Assembly: GCA_016800925.1 (NCBI GenBank)
Contig: JABCPU010000604.1
Coordinates: 1-35,685, forward strand
From: Suillus spraguei
Taxonomy: Eukaryota; Basidiomycota; Agaricomycetes; Boletales; Suillaceae
Length of the DNA stretch: 35,685 bases
Direction: 5' to 3'
A program made the translations under genes and the position numbers. The notes below the pieces were generated by a model, which saw nothing but the letters and a program-made list of their open reading frames with translations, searched no databases and had not been told where the DNA came from. Positions within the stretch are counted from its first letter, which is position 1. Each line of letters starts with the position of its first letter. Shown piece by piece: positions 1 through 8,824 of this stretch.

Positions 1-1515
1 GTCATCAAAGGTTATGAACTTGCATGCGCTAAAGCTCTCGCGGAACTTGAAAGTGAGTCGCTTCCTCCTCCCTTTACGTTTTCTTCTGACAGTAGCGCAG
101 ACCTACCAACGTCCAGCCTACCATCTCCTTTCACACAGGAATCCCTCATCACAGCTCTCAAACCCGCAATCGCATCTAAACATACGGATATGAGGATACA
201 TTGTCGTCACTAGTAGCAGAGGCTGCACTCGCAGTTATGCCCAAAAGCCCGAAGAATTTCAACGTCGATAACGTGCGTGTCGTCAAGATCATGGGTGGCA
301 GCCTTTCGGGGAGCAAAGTCGTACAAGGGATGGTATTTGGTCGCGAGCCGGAAGGTAATTCTAATCAAATCCTCAAATCCTCAATGTAGCGTCCACACTC
401 ATACCCTCTCAAGGTATCATCAAAAAAGTTTCAGGCGCGAAAGTGGCCGTCTTCACATGTGCCCTCGATATCGCCCAAACTGAAACAAAAGGCACCGTCC
501 TCCTTAAAAACGCAGACGAAATGCTCAATTTCACGCGCGGTGAGGAACAACAACTTGAAGGGGTATGTTTTCTAACCCATTGCTCCTATGTCTACTAACT
601 ATCACTCGATAAACAGATTTTCAAAGAAATCGCTGATTCAGGCATCAAAGTTATCATCGCAGGCTTATCTATCGGCGACCTCGCTCTACACTATCTTAAT
701 CGCTTCAACATTGCCGTTCTCAAAGTCCTTTCCAAATTCGATCTCCGTCGCGTAGCTCGTGTTGTCAACGCCACACCTCTCGCACGCGTCGGCGCACCTA
801 CCCCAGAGGAAGCTGGCTACGTGGACATCTTCGAGACGACGGAGATCGGTGGAGACCGTGTCACCGTCCTCCGTCAGCTCACTCCCGACGAGGATGGGTA
901 TCAGGGACACACGGAGAAGACGCGTACGGCGACGATTGTGCTTAGAGGGGCGACGGCTAACCATCTCGATGATCTCGAGCGTGCCATTGACGATGGTGTC
1001 AATGTAATTAAATCCCTGATAAAAGATCCACGGTTAGTTCCTGGTGCAGGTGCGACGGAGCTGGAGCTGGGCAAGCGTGTTGAGGCATACGGGAGCGGGA
1101 TGAGGGGGCTGGCACAGCATGCCGTGAAGCGGTATGCTACAGCACTCGAAGTCATACCACGAACGCTCGCTGAGAACGCTCTGGGAGGTGCTGAGGGTAA
1201 TGAGGTTCTCAGTCGGTTGTGGGCCAAGCACGAACAGAAGGGCGGCGAAGCCTGGGGTGTCGATATCGAGGTAAAGTTCACTGGCTCTGTATCATCACCC
1301 TTCGATTGATTGATCATATATGCCAGGCTGAACAAGATGGAACTCTGCTAGCTACTGACTTCAAGATTCTTGACCCGCTAGCCGCAAAACAGTGGGCGAT
1401 CAAGCTTGCAACAGAAGCCGCCGTATCCGTACTCAGCGTCGACAGCATTATCATGAGCAAACCTGCAGGAGGACCCAAAGTCCCCCAACAAGCAAGTAAC
1501 TGGGATGAAGATTAG
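1..1515 (+). CDS. CCT8: T-complex protein 1 subunit theta (CCT8), 3' part, with frameshift
   Basis: This is one subunit of the cytosolic group II chaperonin (CCT/TRiC), which folds actin, tubulin and other proteins with ATP. The gene enters from outside the window, so the N-terminal ATP-binding part is missing. Exons read 1-354, 414-562, 617-1270 and 1327-1515, with GT-AG introns of 59, 54 and 56 bp. Recognisable stretches are VVKIMGGSLSGSKVVQGMVF, the apical segment GIKVIIAGLSIGDLALHYLN, and the equatorial LVPGAGATELELGKRV followed by YATALEVIPRTLAENA, then DFKILDPLAAKQWAI near the C terminus, ending in NWDED and TAG at 1513-1515. The reading frame shifts once, near 181-183: the codon after AAA at 178-180 has lost one base, and the frame then continues perfectly. 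No intron explains this. The family assignment is firm; whether the gene is broken or the base is a sequencing error cannot be decided here. Confidence 0.93.
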
Positions 1516-1852
1516 GACAATGCTACGGGAGCGTTTAGACCGCTTTAGAGTAATGTCACGAGTAATGGGAATGAAAACAGATGAAGGCGAAAGAACAGCA
1601 GCGAGAATACTGTGGGGAGTGTGGTACTGTACAACGTTCATGATAGATATCCGCGAATGGTGATGGGTGACCCAGAGAACGGAACGCACAGGGATTATAA
1701 TGACGACAAGAAATTTGTTGTGGGTGGGGAGCGCTTATGACTGAGGATGGTTCTTGTTCCATTTGAATTTCGGCAACTTTTCTTTTGATGACTGACTGAA
1801 CCCCTTGAACCTGGGCCACCACCATGGTCGGTTTTCCCACGTAAAAATTCAC
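1516..1852. other. CCT8 3' flank, no gene recognised
   Basis: This interval holds the 3' flank of CCT8 and then meets the broken end of the Copia element. A minus-strand reading stays open here but has no recognisable domain, and it runs straight into antisense Copia sequence. I see no clear polyadenylation signal. Confidence 0.5.
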
Positions 1853-2323
1853 GGGCCTGATGTCTCCCACCTTCGAGTCTGGGGCTGCACTGCCTATGTG
1901 GATATACAGAAGGACAAGAGAGAGGGACTTGGGTCTCACATGGAGAAATGCGTGTTTATTGGATATCCTCAAGGCTACAAGGGCTGGAAGTTCTATAATC
2001 CTACTACTAAGAAAACAGTAATATCAGAACGAGCTGATTTTGATGAGAGATACTTCCCCTTGTCCAAGCGCCCTAATCAGCCCTCAATAAAAGCTCCTAC
2101 TGTCCCTACACCATTACCTACTGCTCCCGTCCGACCTAAACCTTCCCTACCTCCCTCACAGCCATACAGAAGCTATACAGTGTCTGATGACTCTGATGCT
2201 GATGATGAGTCCAGTTCTGATGAGTCTCTGGCTCAAGGGGGGAGTAATGGCCCTCCAGCAGCTCCAGACATGTCTAGAGATGCTCCTGTAGTGCCCAAAA
2301 CCGATCCAGATCCTCCTTGCATC
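1853..2323 (+). pseudogene. Copia integrase C-terminal SH3-like region and linker
   Basis: The translation starts with GPDVSHLRVWGCTAYV and continues with the hallmark CVFIGYPQGYKGWKFYNP, typical of the retroviral-polymerase SH3-like domain that follows the Copia integrase core. A disordered linker rich in Pro, Ser and Asp follows. The DDE core is absent. The apparent stop at 2324-2326 is not native: its TAG is the first three bases of the inserted hAT element. The same frame resumes at 3285 on the far side of the hAT. Confidence 0.88.
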
Positions 2324-2357
2324 TAGTGCTGCCGTGGTCCAGTTCCGAACTGTGGTT

Positions 2358-2382
2358 CGAACCTGACCATTGGTCAGGTTCG
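2358..2382. repeat. Subterminal palindrome of the hAT element
   Basis: A perfect inverted repeat with 12-bp arms, CGAACCTGACCA and TGGTCAGGTTCG, lies around a single central T, 34 bp inside the left end. A related palindrome occurs near the second hAT end at 7680-7706 with the outer C-G pair replaced by T-A. Confidence 0.9.
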
Positions 2383-2814
2383 TCCTTGGTTCGTCCATGG
2401 TCCAGCATTTTGCACGGACCGAACCGGAATGAGGTTCGTGGTCCGCTAACTCCTGTGTGGTTCATCTATAGGTTCGGACCTTCCCGAACCGTTCCGAACC
2501 CCGAACCGAATCTTCTTTGCAACGCCTTCAAGGCTCAATCACACGCTTCTCATCATTTTGACTTCTCGATTCTCAAGATTCGCCATGGTCACTTTGACCT
2601 TTGGCATTCTCAAGACTTTTTTCGACTTATCCTGTCTGGAGGTTCGCATCCCGCACACCCTGCTGTCCGATAACGCCTACCTGTTCAATCAAGCTCAAGG
2701 TATGACTTTTCCGTCAAATCAAGCGCAATGGCCTGGTGGGGGGTAAGTCTGTGGCCTGGTGGGGGGTAAGTCTTTTTTTTTATTTGTTTTTTCGCTACTA
2801 AATCTACTTAATAG

Positions 2815-3054
2815 CTTCACTCGCTGCAATACCCTACACTCGCGCGCATTGCGCGAGACTATCTACCCATTCAAGGCAGCTCCGTTCCTTCCGAACAAGC
2901 GTTCTCAAGCGGAGGAATCACTTCGACTATCCGACGCAATGCACTCGGGACTGACACATTCACGGCACTACAACTACTGAAGGGAGCATATAGGAATGGG
3001 CACCTTTCTGCAGAAGTAGAGGCTGAGGGACATGTGGCTTCGTTGGACATGTAA
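2815..3054 (+). pseudogene. hAT transposase C-terminal dimerisation domain exon
   Basis: The frame reads YPTLARIARDYLPIQGSSVP, then SEQAFSSGG, and ends in a TAA stop at 3052-3054. This is the classic hAT C-terminal dimerisation signature, which ends the catalytic region in hAT transposases. An AG at 2813-2814 gives a natural 3' splice site, and an upstream GCC TGG TGG GG reading before GTAAG (the family's WWG motif) would splice into it. That donor region is present twice in tandem (about 2729-2770). The catalytic DDE core and the BED zinc finger are absent. Confidence 0.85.
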
Positions 3055-3284
3055 CTACGAGTACAAATATCTTGCTATGTTTTTTTTTCCTGGCTGTAAT
3101 TTTTTTGCATTCAGTTCGCGTTCAGACAGAGAAAAAAACCGAACCTGACCGCTGCGAACCGTTCGCAAAGGTTCGGTCTAAGGTTCGTTGAAATAACTAG
3201 AACCGAACCTTGGTCCGGTTTTTGGTTCTCGTCCAACCACCTCTGAACCGAATGGAACCGGACCGCGGCAGCACTACTTGCATC

Positions 3285-5067
3285 CTGACTTCCTCACCAC
3301 CTTCCTCACCACCTCCTAGACCACCCTCTCCTATTGACATTGGGGCCAGACTCCCTAGACGCAATAGAACCAAGCCCAGAGAGTGGTGGAAACTGTCTTC
3401 AGCACAGCTAGACTCTGAGGTTGATGATGAGATTGAGGATGCTGATCTTGCCTATGAGATTGCCTTCTCTGCAGTATCATCTGCTGAACCACTGTCTTAT
3501 AAAGAAGCACTGCGACGTCCTGATGCAGAACAGTGGAAGCAAGCTGCCCTAGAGGAGTTGAACGCCCATAGCACTAATGGCACTTGGGAATTCGTCCCCA
3601 GACCAACTGGAAAGAAGGTCATAGGATGCAAGTGGGTGTTTAAGGTTAAGCGCAATGCAGAGGGCTCTGTAAAGCGCTATAAGGGCAGACTAGTAGCCAA
3701 GGGTTACAATCAGCGACCTGGCTTTGACTACCTCGAAATATTTGCCCCTACAGTCAGAATGCCCACCATTAGAGTTGTCCTAGCTATGGCTGCCATTCAT
3801 GACCTCCACCTGCGCTCTATAGACATATCCCATGCCTACCTTAATGGAGAGATGGACTGTGATATCTGATGGACTGTGATGTCTACATGGAGCAGCCTGA
3901 AGGATTTATTATAGGAGATGCTAGAGAGACGGTCTGCTTATTGAAGAAGAGCATCTATGGCTGAAGCAGGGAGGCAACCAATGAAACCAGAAAATGCGCT
4001 CAGTCCTAGAGTCTATGGGCTACACTCAGTCATACTCAGATGCCTCCATCTATATCTATGTCAAGGACAATATCAGGATCATTCTACCAGTCTTTGTGGA
4101 TGACATGACCTTTGCTTCGAAATCAGCCTCTGTCATTGACCAAACCATCAGGGAACTCTCCCAGCACTTCAAACTTTGTGATCTAGGCCCCACCACTCAG
4201 CTTCTAGGGATTAAGATTGACAGAGAACGCTCTAAGCAATCCATTACCATATCCCAACAACAATACTGTCTAGATATCCTAGAACGCTTTGGCATGGCTG
4301 ATTGCAAACCCATATCCACTCCTATGCAGCCCAACCTTCGACTCAGCTGCTCTCAATGTCCCTAGACACCAGATGAAGTCCAGTTCATGAAGGATGTCCC
4401 TTATCTTGCTGCAGTTGGCGCTCTAATGTACTTAGCCACCACAACTTGTCCAGACATTGCCTACACTGTTGGCTGTCTTGCCAGATTCAACTCTAATCCA
4501 GGCATAGCTCACTGGCAAGCTGTCAAGCACCTACTGTGCTATCTGAGGGGCACTGCAGACTATAAGATCACTTATGCACCTGATCCATCCTCCACTGAAT
4601 TGTTCTCAACTTACTCAGATGCTAATCATGGTGGATGCAAGGACACTGGACGCTCTACTGGAGGATATCTGGTGAAGATTGGCACTGGCACTGTATCATG
4701 GTCATCAAAGCTGCAAAGCATTGTTGCACTATCCACTACTGAGGCAGAGTACATTGCAGCAGTCTCAGCAGGCAAGGAAATCTGTTGGATGCGAAATCTA
4801 TTGCAAGAAATGGGATTCCCTGCCACTGGACCATCTATACTCAGGATAGACAACCAGAGCGCCATATCTGTTGCCAAACACCCAGAGCACCATGGAAGGA
4901 TGAAGCAACTCGATCTCAGTTGGTACTGGCTTAGGGATGTGGTGCACAAAGAGATAATAGCACCCACCTTTGTAGCCACAGTTGACCAGCCTGCTGATAT
5001 CTTAACCAAGGCATTGAGTCGACCTAAGGTGGAGACATTTTGTAGAATGATAGGGCTGCACAGATGA
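3285..5067 (+). pseudogene. Copia reverse transcriptase and RNase H
   Basis: After the linker the RT starts at about 3490 (EALRRPDAEQWKQAALEEL), with KWVFKVKRNAEG and KGRLVAKGYNQRPGFDYLE. The catalytic box is FVDDMTFA, with VDD at 4096-4104. The RNase H part shows SDANHGGCKDTGRSTGGYL and STTEAEYIA, and the protein ends at TGA 5065-5067 after the usual ADILTKAL motif. Damage includes a 17-bp tandem duplication at 3851-3884 (frameshift), a one-base loss in the YGLKQ motif near 3960, TGG-to-TGA at 3982-3984 and TAG at 4363-4365. Family identity is certain; the copy cannot make a full protein. Confidence 0.93.
3851..3884 (+). repeat. 17-bp tandem duplication inside the Copia RT
   Basis: GATGGACTGTGATATCT is followed directly by GATGGACTGTGATGTCT. 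The copies differ at one base. Seventeen is not a multiple of three, so the duplication breaks the frame after LNGEMDCD. Confidence 0.95.
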
Positions 5068-5104
5068 GGGGGAGTTATTAGAGATGTGCTCAGTCAGGGG
5101 GGAG

Positions 5105-5390
5105 TGTTAGTTGTGTGACTTCGCACATAATTAGTTCAAGGACTTTCAGGACTTTTAGTACACTTTCGAGACATTGAGGTCACTTCAATGACCGCACTTT
5201 TGGGACACTTTAAGGACATTACCATGATAGGCATTGTTTACATTTATTTACATAAACTCGTCCATAGTCAGAGTTTATAGTCTTATATGCCTTGTGCATT
5301 GACTCTGAACTCTTAGGTATGATACATTTATATAGATACTTAATATATGCCTTGTGCATTGACTCTGAACTCTTAGCTTGACATATAATA
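5105..5390 (+). repeat. Copia 3' LTR fragment, with polypurine tract just before it
   Basis: The purine run CAGGGGGGAG directly precedes TGTTAGTTGTGTGAC, the expected order of polypurine tract then LTR start, 38 bp after the RNase H stop codon. Within the LTR a 33-bp stretch beginning TATATGCCTTGTGCATTG occurs twice, at 5284-5316 and 5344-5376. The 3' end is lost where LTR-B sequence begins near 5391. No 5' LTR is present to confirm the exact boundaries. Confidence 0.75.
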
Positions 5391-5624
5391 GGCTATGTAC
5401 AAAGTATAATGGAAGTCTATTAGTAAAAGCACAGCAGATCAGTAAGCACAAGTCAGAAATGAAACATAGGTAGTGGATCAATAAGCAGGACAGAAATATA
5501 CATAGCTGAAATACCAGAGACAGGAGGATTATCGAAAGGAGATAGACGCAGATATCCACAGTGGAGTTAGAATGCAAGAAGTAAGGAGTTTCAGATGGGT
5601 GGTCCCGATAGGGTCTGTGCACCA
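5391..5624 (-). repeat. LTR-B fragment
   Basis: This matches the terminal part of the LTR-B copy at 20097-20330 (GGCTATGTACAA, then GAAATATACATAGC and GATAGACGCAGAT). It is cut at both ends. Confidence 0.8.
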
Positions 5625-6101
5625 GAGGTATGACTGAGGACAGAGATCCAAGGTCTGGAGATAGACAAGAGACTAAGCTCAAGTCTAGAGAGATTTCAGA
5701 GGTGGACTAAGTCCAGAAGAATGAGTAGAAACTAAGTTGATATTTGAACTGAGATACTATGGAGATTTACAGGTGGTTTATATACTATAGGTAGTTACAG
5801 AAAGATCAGTCAGCGCAATATGAAGCTATGTATGAACAATATGCAAAGTCTAACAGAACATAAGTAAATGAAACTCGGAGATGAAGTGAGGTAATGGATT
5901 GGTAAGCAGATGGAGTACAGAGATAGCTGGAGAGCTGGACTTGTGAATATATGAATGGAGATATTACTAATAGAGATAGAGAGGATCATAGGTCTGGACA
6001 TCCAGATATTGGAGAGGGGGAAGCACAGGAGATCTGGGTCCGGACATCCGGCCTTCTGAGAAGTCAGATTGGAGATCATGTCCGGATATGAGTATATGAC
6101 A
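5625..6101 (-). repeat. Degenerate LTR-B-related fragment
   Basis: Resemblance to LTR-B resumes here from a more upstream part (GATATTTGAACTGAGATACT, then GGAGATTTACAGGTGGTTTA) and ends with the family terminus AGTATATGACA at 6101. It is too diverged to align fully by eye, so it may be a related LTR family. Confidence 0.6.
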
Positions 6102-6475
6102 ATGAGCCTCCAAACTTTGTTTTTATGTTTGTTTTTGTTTCTCTTTCTCTTCTGTTACACTGTCCTTGACTGGTGACTATGTTATATTTACTGAAGACAA
6201 TACTATAGTCAGGCATACTGCTAGTGATCATTGGTAGTAAAGTCCAATAGTAAACACATGGTTTGAAACTTGTGAGTTGTGCAGTATAAATTGTACATTA
6301 TATGTAATGACTTAATTATTGTATTTGTCTAATCCTCCTGGCATTGTGACAGGATATAGCACACCTCCAGTGGTACTGAGGTCATGCAAATCTATCAACT
6401 TCAATTTTGTGCTCACTGTACTTCTGATTGATCATAGTCACTTCACCATGAAGTTCACAATGCCTTGTGCCATGG
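6102..6475. other. No gene recognised
   Basis: AT-rich sequence with a T/C-rich tract near 6118-6160. No coding, RNA or repeat feature was recognised. Confidence 0.4.
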
Positions 6476-6547
6476 TGTCATATACCATACATCTGATCTG
6501 ATTTGATCGATCCTACTTCCGTCCGGTCCACAGATCCTGTCCAGATA
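6476..6547 (+). repeat. LTR-B start fragment
   Basis: It begins TGTCATATACCATACATC, the 5' terminus of LTR-B, and continues through GGTCCACAGATCCTGTCC. It then switches to reversed gag sequence. Such a junction implies recombination or a deletion between elements. Confidence 0.8.
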
Positions 6548-7155
6548 ACAGTTGAAGCAATGCCTGGTCTTTCAGCATCCAAAGCATTGTCCTTTCTTCA
6601 TGCATTTGGAGTGTTCTGTATCTGAGATATGATCTACAACCATTGCATTAGGGTCACAGCTATGGGTGTAATGGGAGTTTCCATAGTTCTTCTTCTTCTG
6701 CTGCGGAGCATGGCATGACCAAAGCACCATGAGGCATTGGTGTGAATTGTTGATGGCAACACATTGTGATATGACATTTTGGTACAAGTCAGGAATGTCT
6801 CCTGGTGCGAACAGTTTTGTAAGGATGCCTAGGTTAAGGCCATCCTGGAAGAACTGAATTTTTGTTGCATCATCTGTTACTTTTGCTTTAGCTGCAAGGG
6901 CTTCGAAGTTGGTGATGTAAGTTTGGAGATCACTGCCTCCTTGTTTCAGGTCCCTAAGCTTTGTCATAGTGGTTCCCTGTGAATCCACAGGTTCAAATGC
7001 TTCATTGAAACTCTTCATGAAGTTCTTCATCATTCCATAACCAACTTTGTTTCCAGCAGTATTGATGGTTTGAGCATGGGAGAGGAACTGCTCTTTCCAT
7101 GATTTGACATTCTTTTCGGTCATGAATGATGTGATGAAGATGGGTCTCTTGGCAG
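6548..7155 (-). pseudogene. Gypsy gag fragment, LTR-A family
   Basis: The minus strand encodes a capsid-like gag stretch very close to the gag of the complete LTR-A element (28796-29350). Shared segments include KSWKEQFL, TKLRDLKQG, DDATKIQFFQDGLN and APQQKKKNYGN. It stops inside the zinc knuckle: CFGC is followed by TGA where the intact element has a lysine codon. The upstream gag start and all of pol are missing. It is a fossil of the same lineage, with many amino-acid differences, so it is older than the complete copy or from a sister subfamily. Confidence 0.88.
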
Positions 7156-7194
7156 TGTGCTCACTTTAGAGCGAAGATGCTGAGTGGGAGTGTG

Positions 7195-7628
7195 CTGTGT
7201 TTGAGATATCAGGGTAGGTTCTCTTGTTCATTATTGTTCATTCTACTCATGACTGCTAATTTTGCCTCCTTGTCAGCCATCTCATTTCTGTGAATTCCTT
7301 CATGTCCTGGAGACCATCATAAGGTGACGTCAAGTCTGGGTATTGTCTGGCTAGCGATTTCATTTCCTGTGTTCTTGTCTTTTGGTTCACATGCCCAATG
7401 TTGGCTGCTTGTCACAGTCTCTTGCTGTCCAATGAGGAAGTGTGTGATTTCAATGCTGGTGGTGCTTTGGTGATACCCATTCTCATATGGTGTGTAACTT
7501 ATGTTGTCTGTTGAAATATTCACTGTTTCTTTTGACCTTGACAATGCCAAAATGGGGGTCTGAAAAGACGTGTTGATGAAATTGGAGAAGTGTCTGTTTA
7601 GGTGTGTTGTTTCAAACCAAACAACCAA
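7195..7628 (-). pseudogene. LINE-type RNase H domain fragment
   Basis: The minus strand reads an RNase H-like segment: ISTDNISYTPYE near its start, then LDVTL, a TGA at 7317-7319, and WSPGHEGIHRNEMADKEAKL. The last motif is the C-terminal signature of RNase H domains in non-LTR retrotransposons. The TGA sits where these domains usually have arginine (LRWSPGH). It may belong to the same LINE type as 20397-21378, but the two do not overlap, so that is inference. Confidence 0.7.
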
Positions 7629-7679
7629 ATTTTGTGACCCATCAGATTTGCATCTGATTATGGTACCTACATTTAGAGT

Positions 7680-7759
7680 CTGAACCTGACCATTGGTCAG
7701 GTTCAGGGTTCACAAATATAGGGCCATGAACTGGACTGAACTGAACTTCGGCAGCACTA
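7680..7759 (+). mobile_element. Right end of a second hAT element
   Basis: The stretch ends CGGCAGCACTA, identical to the right terminus of the hAT at 2324-3276, and contains the same subterminal palindrome (13-bp arms, 7680-7706). The left end is missing, so no target duplication can be shown. The end abuts an LTR-A copy a few bases inside that LTR's terminus, as expected for an insertion there. Confidence 0.75.
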
Positions 7760-8378
7760 CTGGGGGTGGTGTCACCAGCAACAGTGAAAAGACACAGACG
7801 GTCTGTTGGGAAGTTCTACAATGTTCAAAAGAGAACAAGGTTTGAGAGTACAAGGAATAGGTTCTGAGTATGATCAAGGGTTCAGCCTCAGAGACAAGTC
7901 TCAGAGGTTCTATGAGAATAGAGACTAAGGCTAAAGAGTGCTTAGACTTAGAGACAACTAAAGGTTGGGGGCCTTTAGCGAAGGAGATTCCAGGTAAAAC
8001 CCAGTGAGATTAAAGTAAGGAATCTACTACAAGTACACTGTGCTTATATAGGTACATATGTGCACACAGACCAGGTAACTGTGGGAATATAACTGCATAT
8101 CCTAATAAGGAAGGCATGTATAGTACAAGCATGTTGAAACACATAAGTCAAGATAAGGCATGTGTTTAGCATACATGTATGCTAAACCAGCCGAGTCCGA
8201 TTATTGAGTCATGGGGAGTCAGGATATCATGTGATATGACAGATATATGACATATTGTGTAGAGTCATACTATTACATAATATCTGAGGGAAATGGAAGT
8301 GTCTGAGTGGTAAGCTCTGTATCATGTGATACACAGGAGTGAAAGGGAAAATGAATAGGTGCACGTATGACTGTAACA
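7760..8378 (-). repeat. Old LTR-A copy, enlarged
   Basis: It aligns with the solo LTR-A at 18363-18838: GTCACCAGCAACAGTGAAAA, TAGAGACTAAGGCTAA and AATCTACTACAAGTACA, ending CTGTAACA at 8378. It lacks the first bases because of the hAT end. It is about 140 bp longer, the extra sequence lying around 8160-8330 and including a 24-bp palindrome and a second copy of a TCATGTGATA motif. Confidence 0.85.
8164..8187. repeat. 24-bp perfect palindrome
   Basis: The arms are GTTTAGCATACA and TGTATGCTAAAC, with no spacer. It lies in the extra segment of the LTR-A copy and is absent from the other LTR-A copies in the window. Confidence 0.95.
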
Positions 8379-8824
8379 CCTAAACAGACATCTGTAATGC
8401 TATATAGCAGATGGTAATTGGAATAGAGCAGACTACTATTCCTAGTATAACTTGCCTGACATGGTTTAACTAATTCATCCTGCATATAGCTACAATTACA
8501 ATATACATCAGATATAAGTAACAACTTATCATTTACCAATGTTGACAAGACTTATTAATGAAATTAGATAAGTAGCAGTTATTTAAATTAATGTGTAGTA
8601 AGTTCATTAATATTTTTCATAAATTTGGTCTTAAGAAGCAGACTAACCTTGAGAAACATATTGCCGAGGTGAGTAGTAATAACTTATGATATTATTTCAA
8701 ATTCTGATAACTTTATTGCTAAACCATAGCATGTCCCTTTGCCAGTTGGTACCAGTTTTAGTCTATTACAATGCTATCTTCCTCTAGATATCTATTACTT
8801 GTCCTCTACTTTCTATTCTTATAT
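8379..8824. other. No gene recognised
   Basis: AT-rich sequence. A possible intron (GTGAGT near 8670 to TAG near 8729) joins two short open stretches, but they match nothing I know. I therefore do not call a gene. Confidence 0.35.

Larger units (their letters stand above)
2324..3276 (+). mobile_element. hAT-superfamily DNA transposon, internally deleted
   Basis: Both ends carry a terminal inverted repeat starting TAGTGCTGCCG (left 2324-2346; right end reads CGGCAGCACTA), matching over about 21 of 23 bases. The element is flanked by a perfect 8-bp target duplication, CTTGCATC, at 2316-2323 and 3277-3284. An 8-bp duplication and TAG-type ends are diagnostic of hAT. The zones just inside the ends are rich in GGTTCG/CGAACC repeats, typical subterminal transposase-binding arrays. 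The body keeps only the C-terminal dimerisation domain of the transposase, so the copy is non-autonomous. It sits inside the Copia open reading frame. Confidence 0.93.
1853..5390 (+). mobile_element. Ty1/Copia LTR retrotransposon, 5'-truncated, interrupted by a hAT
   Basis: The element begins inside the integrase C-terminal region (GPDVSHLRVWG), so the 5' LTR, gag, protease and integrase core are gone. The order kept is integrase SH3-like region, a Pro/Ser/Asp-rich linker, reverse transcriptase and RNase H, then a polypurine tract and a 3' LTR fragment. That order is the Copia order, with integrase before RT. Removing the hAT at 2324-3276 and one copy of its 8-bp target duplication restores a continuous frame through the linker. 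The reading frame is broken by a 17-bp duplication, one indel and two nonsense codons. The 3' LTR is cut off at about 5390 by an LTR-B fragment. Confidence 0.9.

Noticed and set aside
901..1335. Minus-strand open frame across CCT8
   Set aside because: It is the shadow of the GC-biased CCT8 exon; the plus strand is unambiguous.
1556..1972. Minus-strand open frame of 138 codons overlapping the Copia start
   Set aside because: Half of it is antisense to recognisable Copia coding sequence and the rest matches nothing known.
4626..5009. Minus-strand open frame across Copia RNase H
   Set aside because: It is antisense to well-supported RNase H motifs and has no domain of its own.
5275..5682. Hydrophobic minus-strand frames recurring in LTR-B copies (also near 15138, 19089 and 20186)
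   Set aside because: They look like membrane proteins (CIFLSCLLI...), but they lie in LTR sequence, differ in length in each copy and contain stops in several. They reflect a pyrimidine-rich LTR and not a gene.
7756..7775. 8-bp target duplication for the second hAT end
   Set aside because: CTGGGGGT follows the terminus, but no matching copy next to a left terminus was found upstream, so the insertion cannot be bounded.
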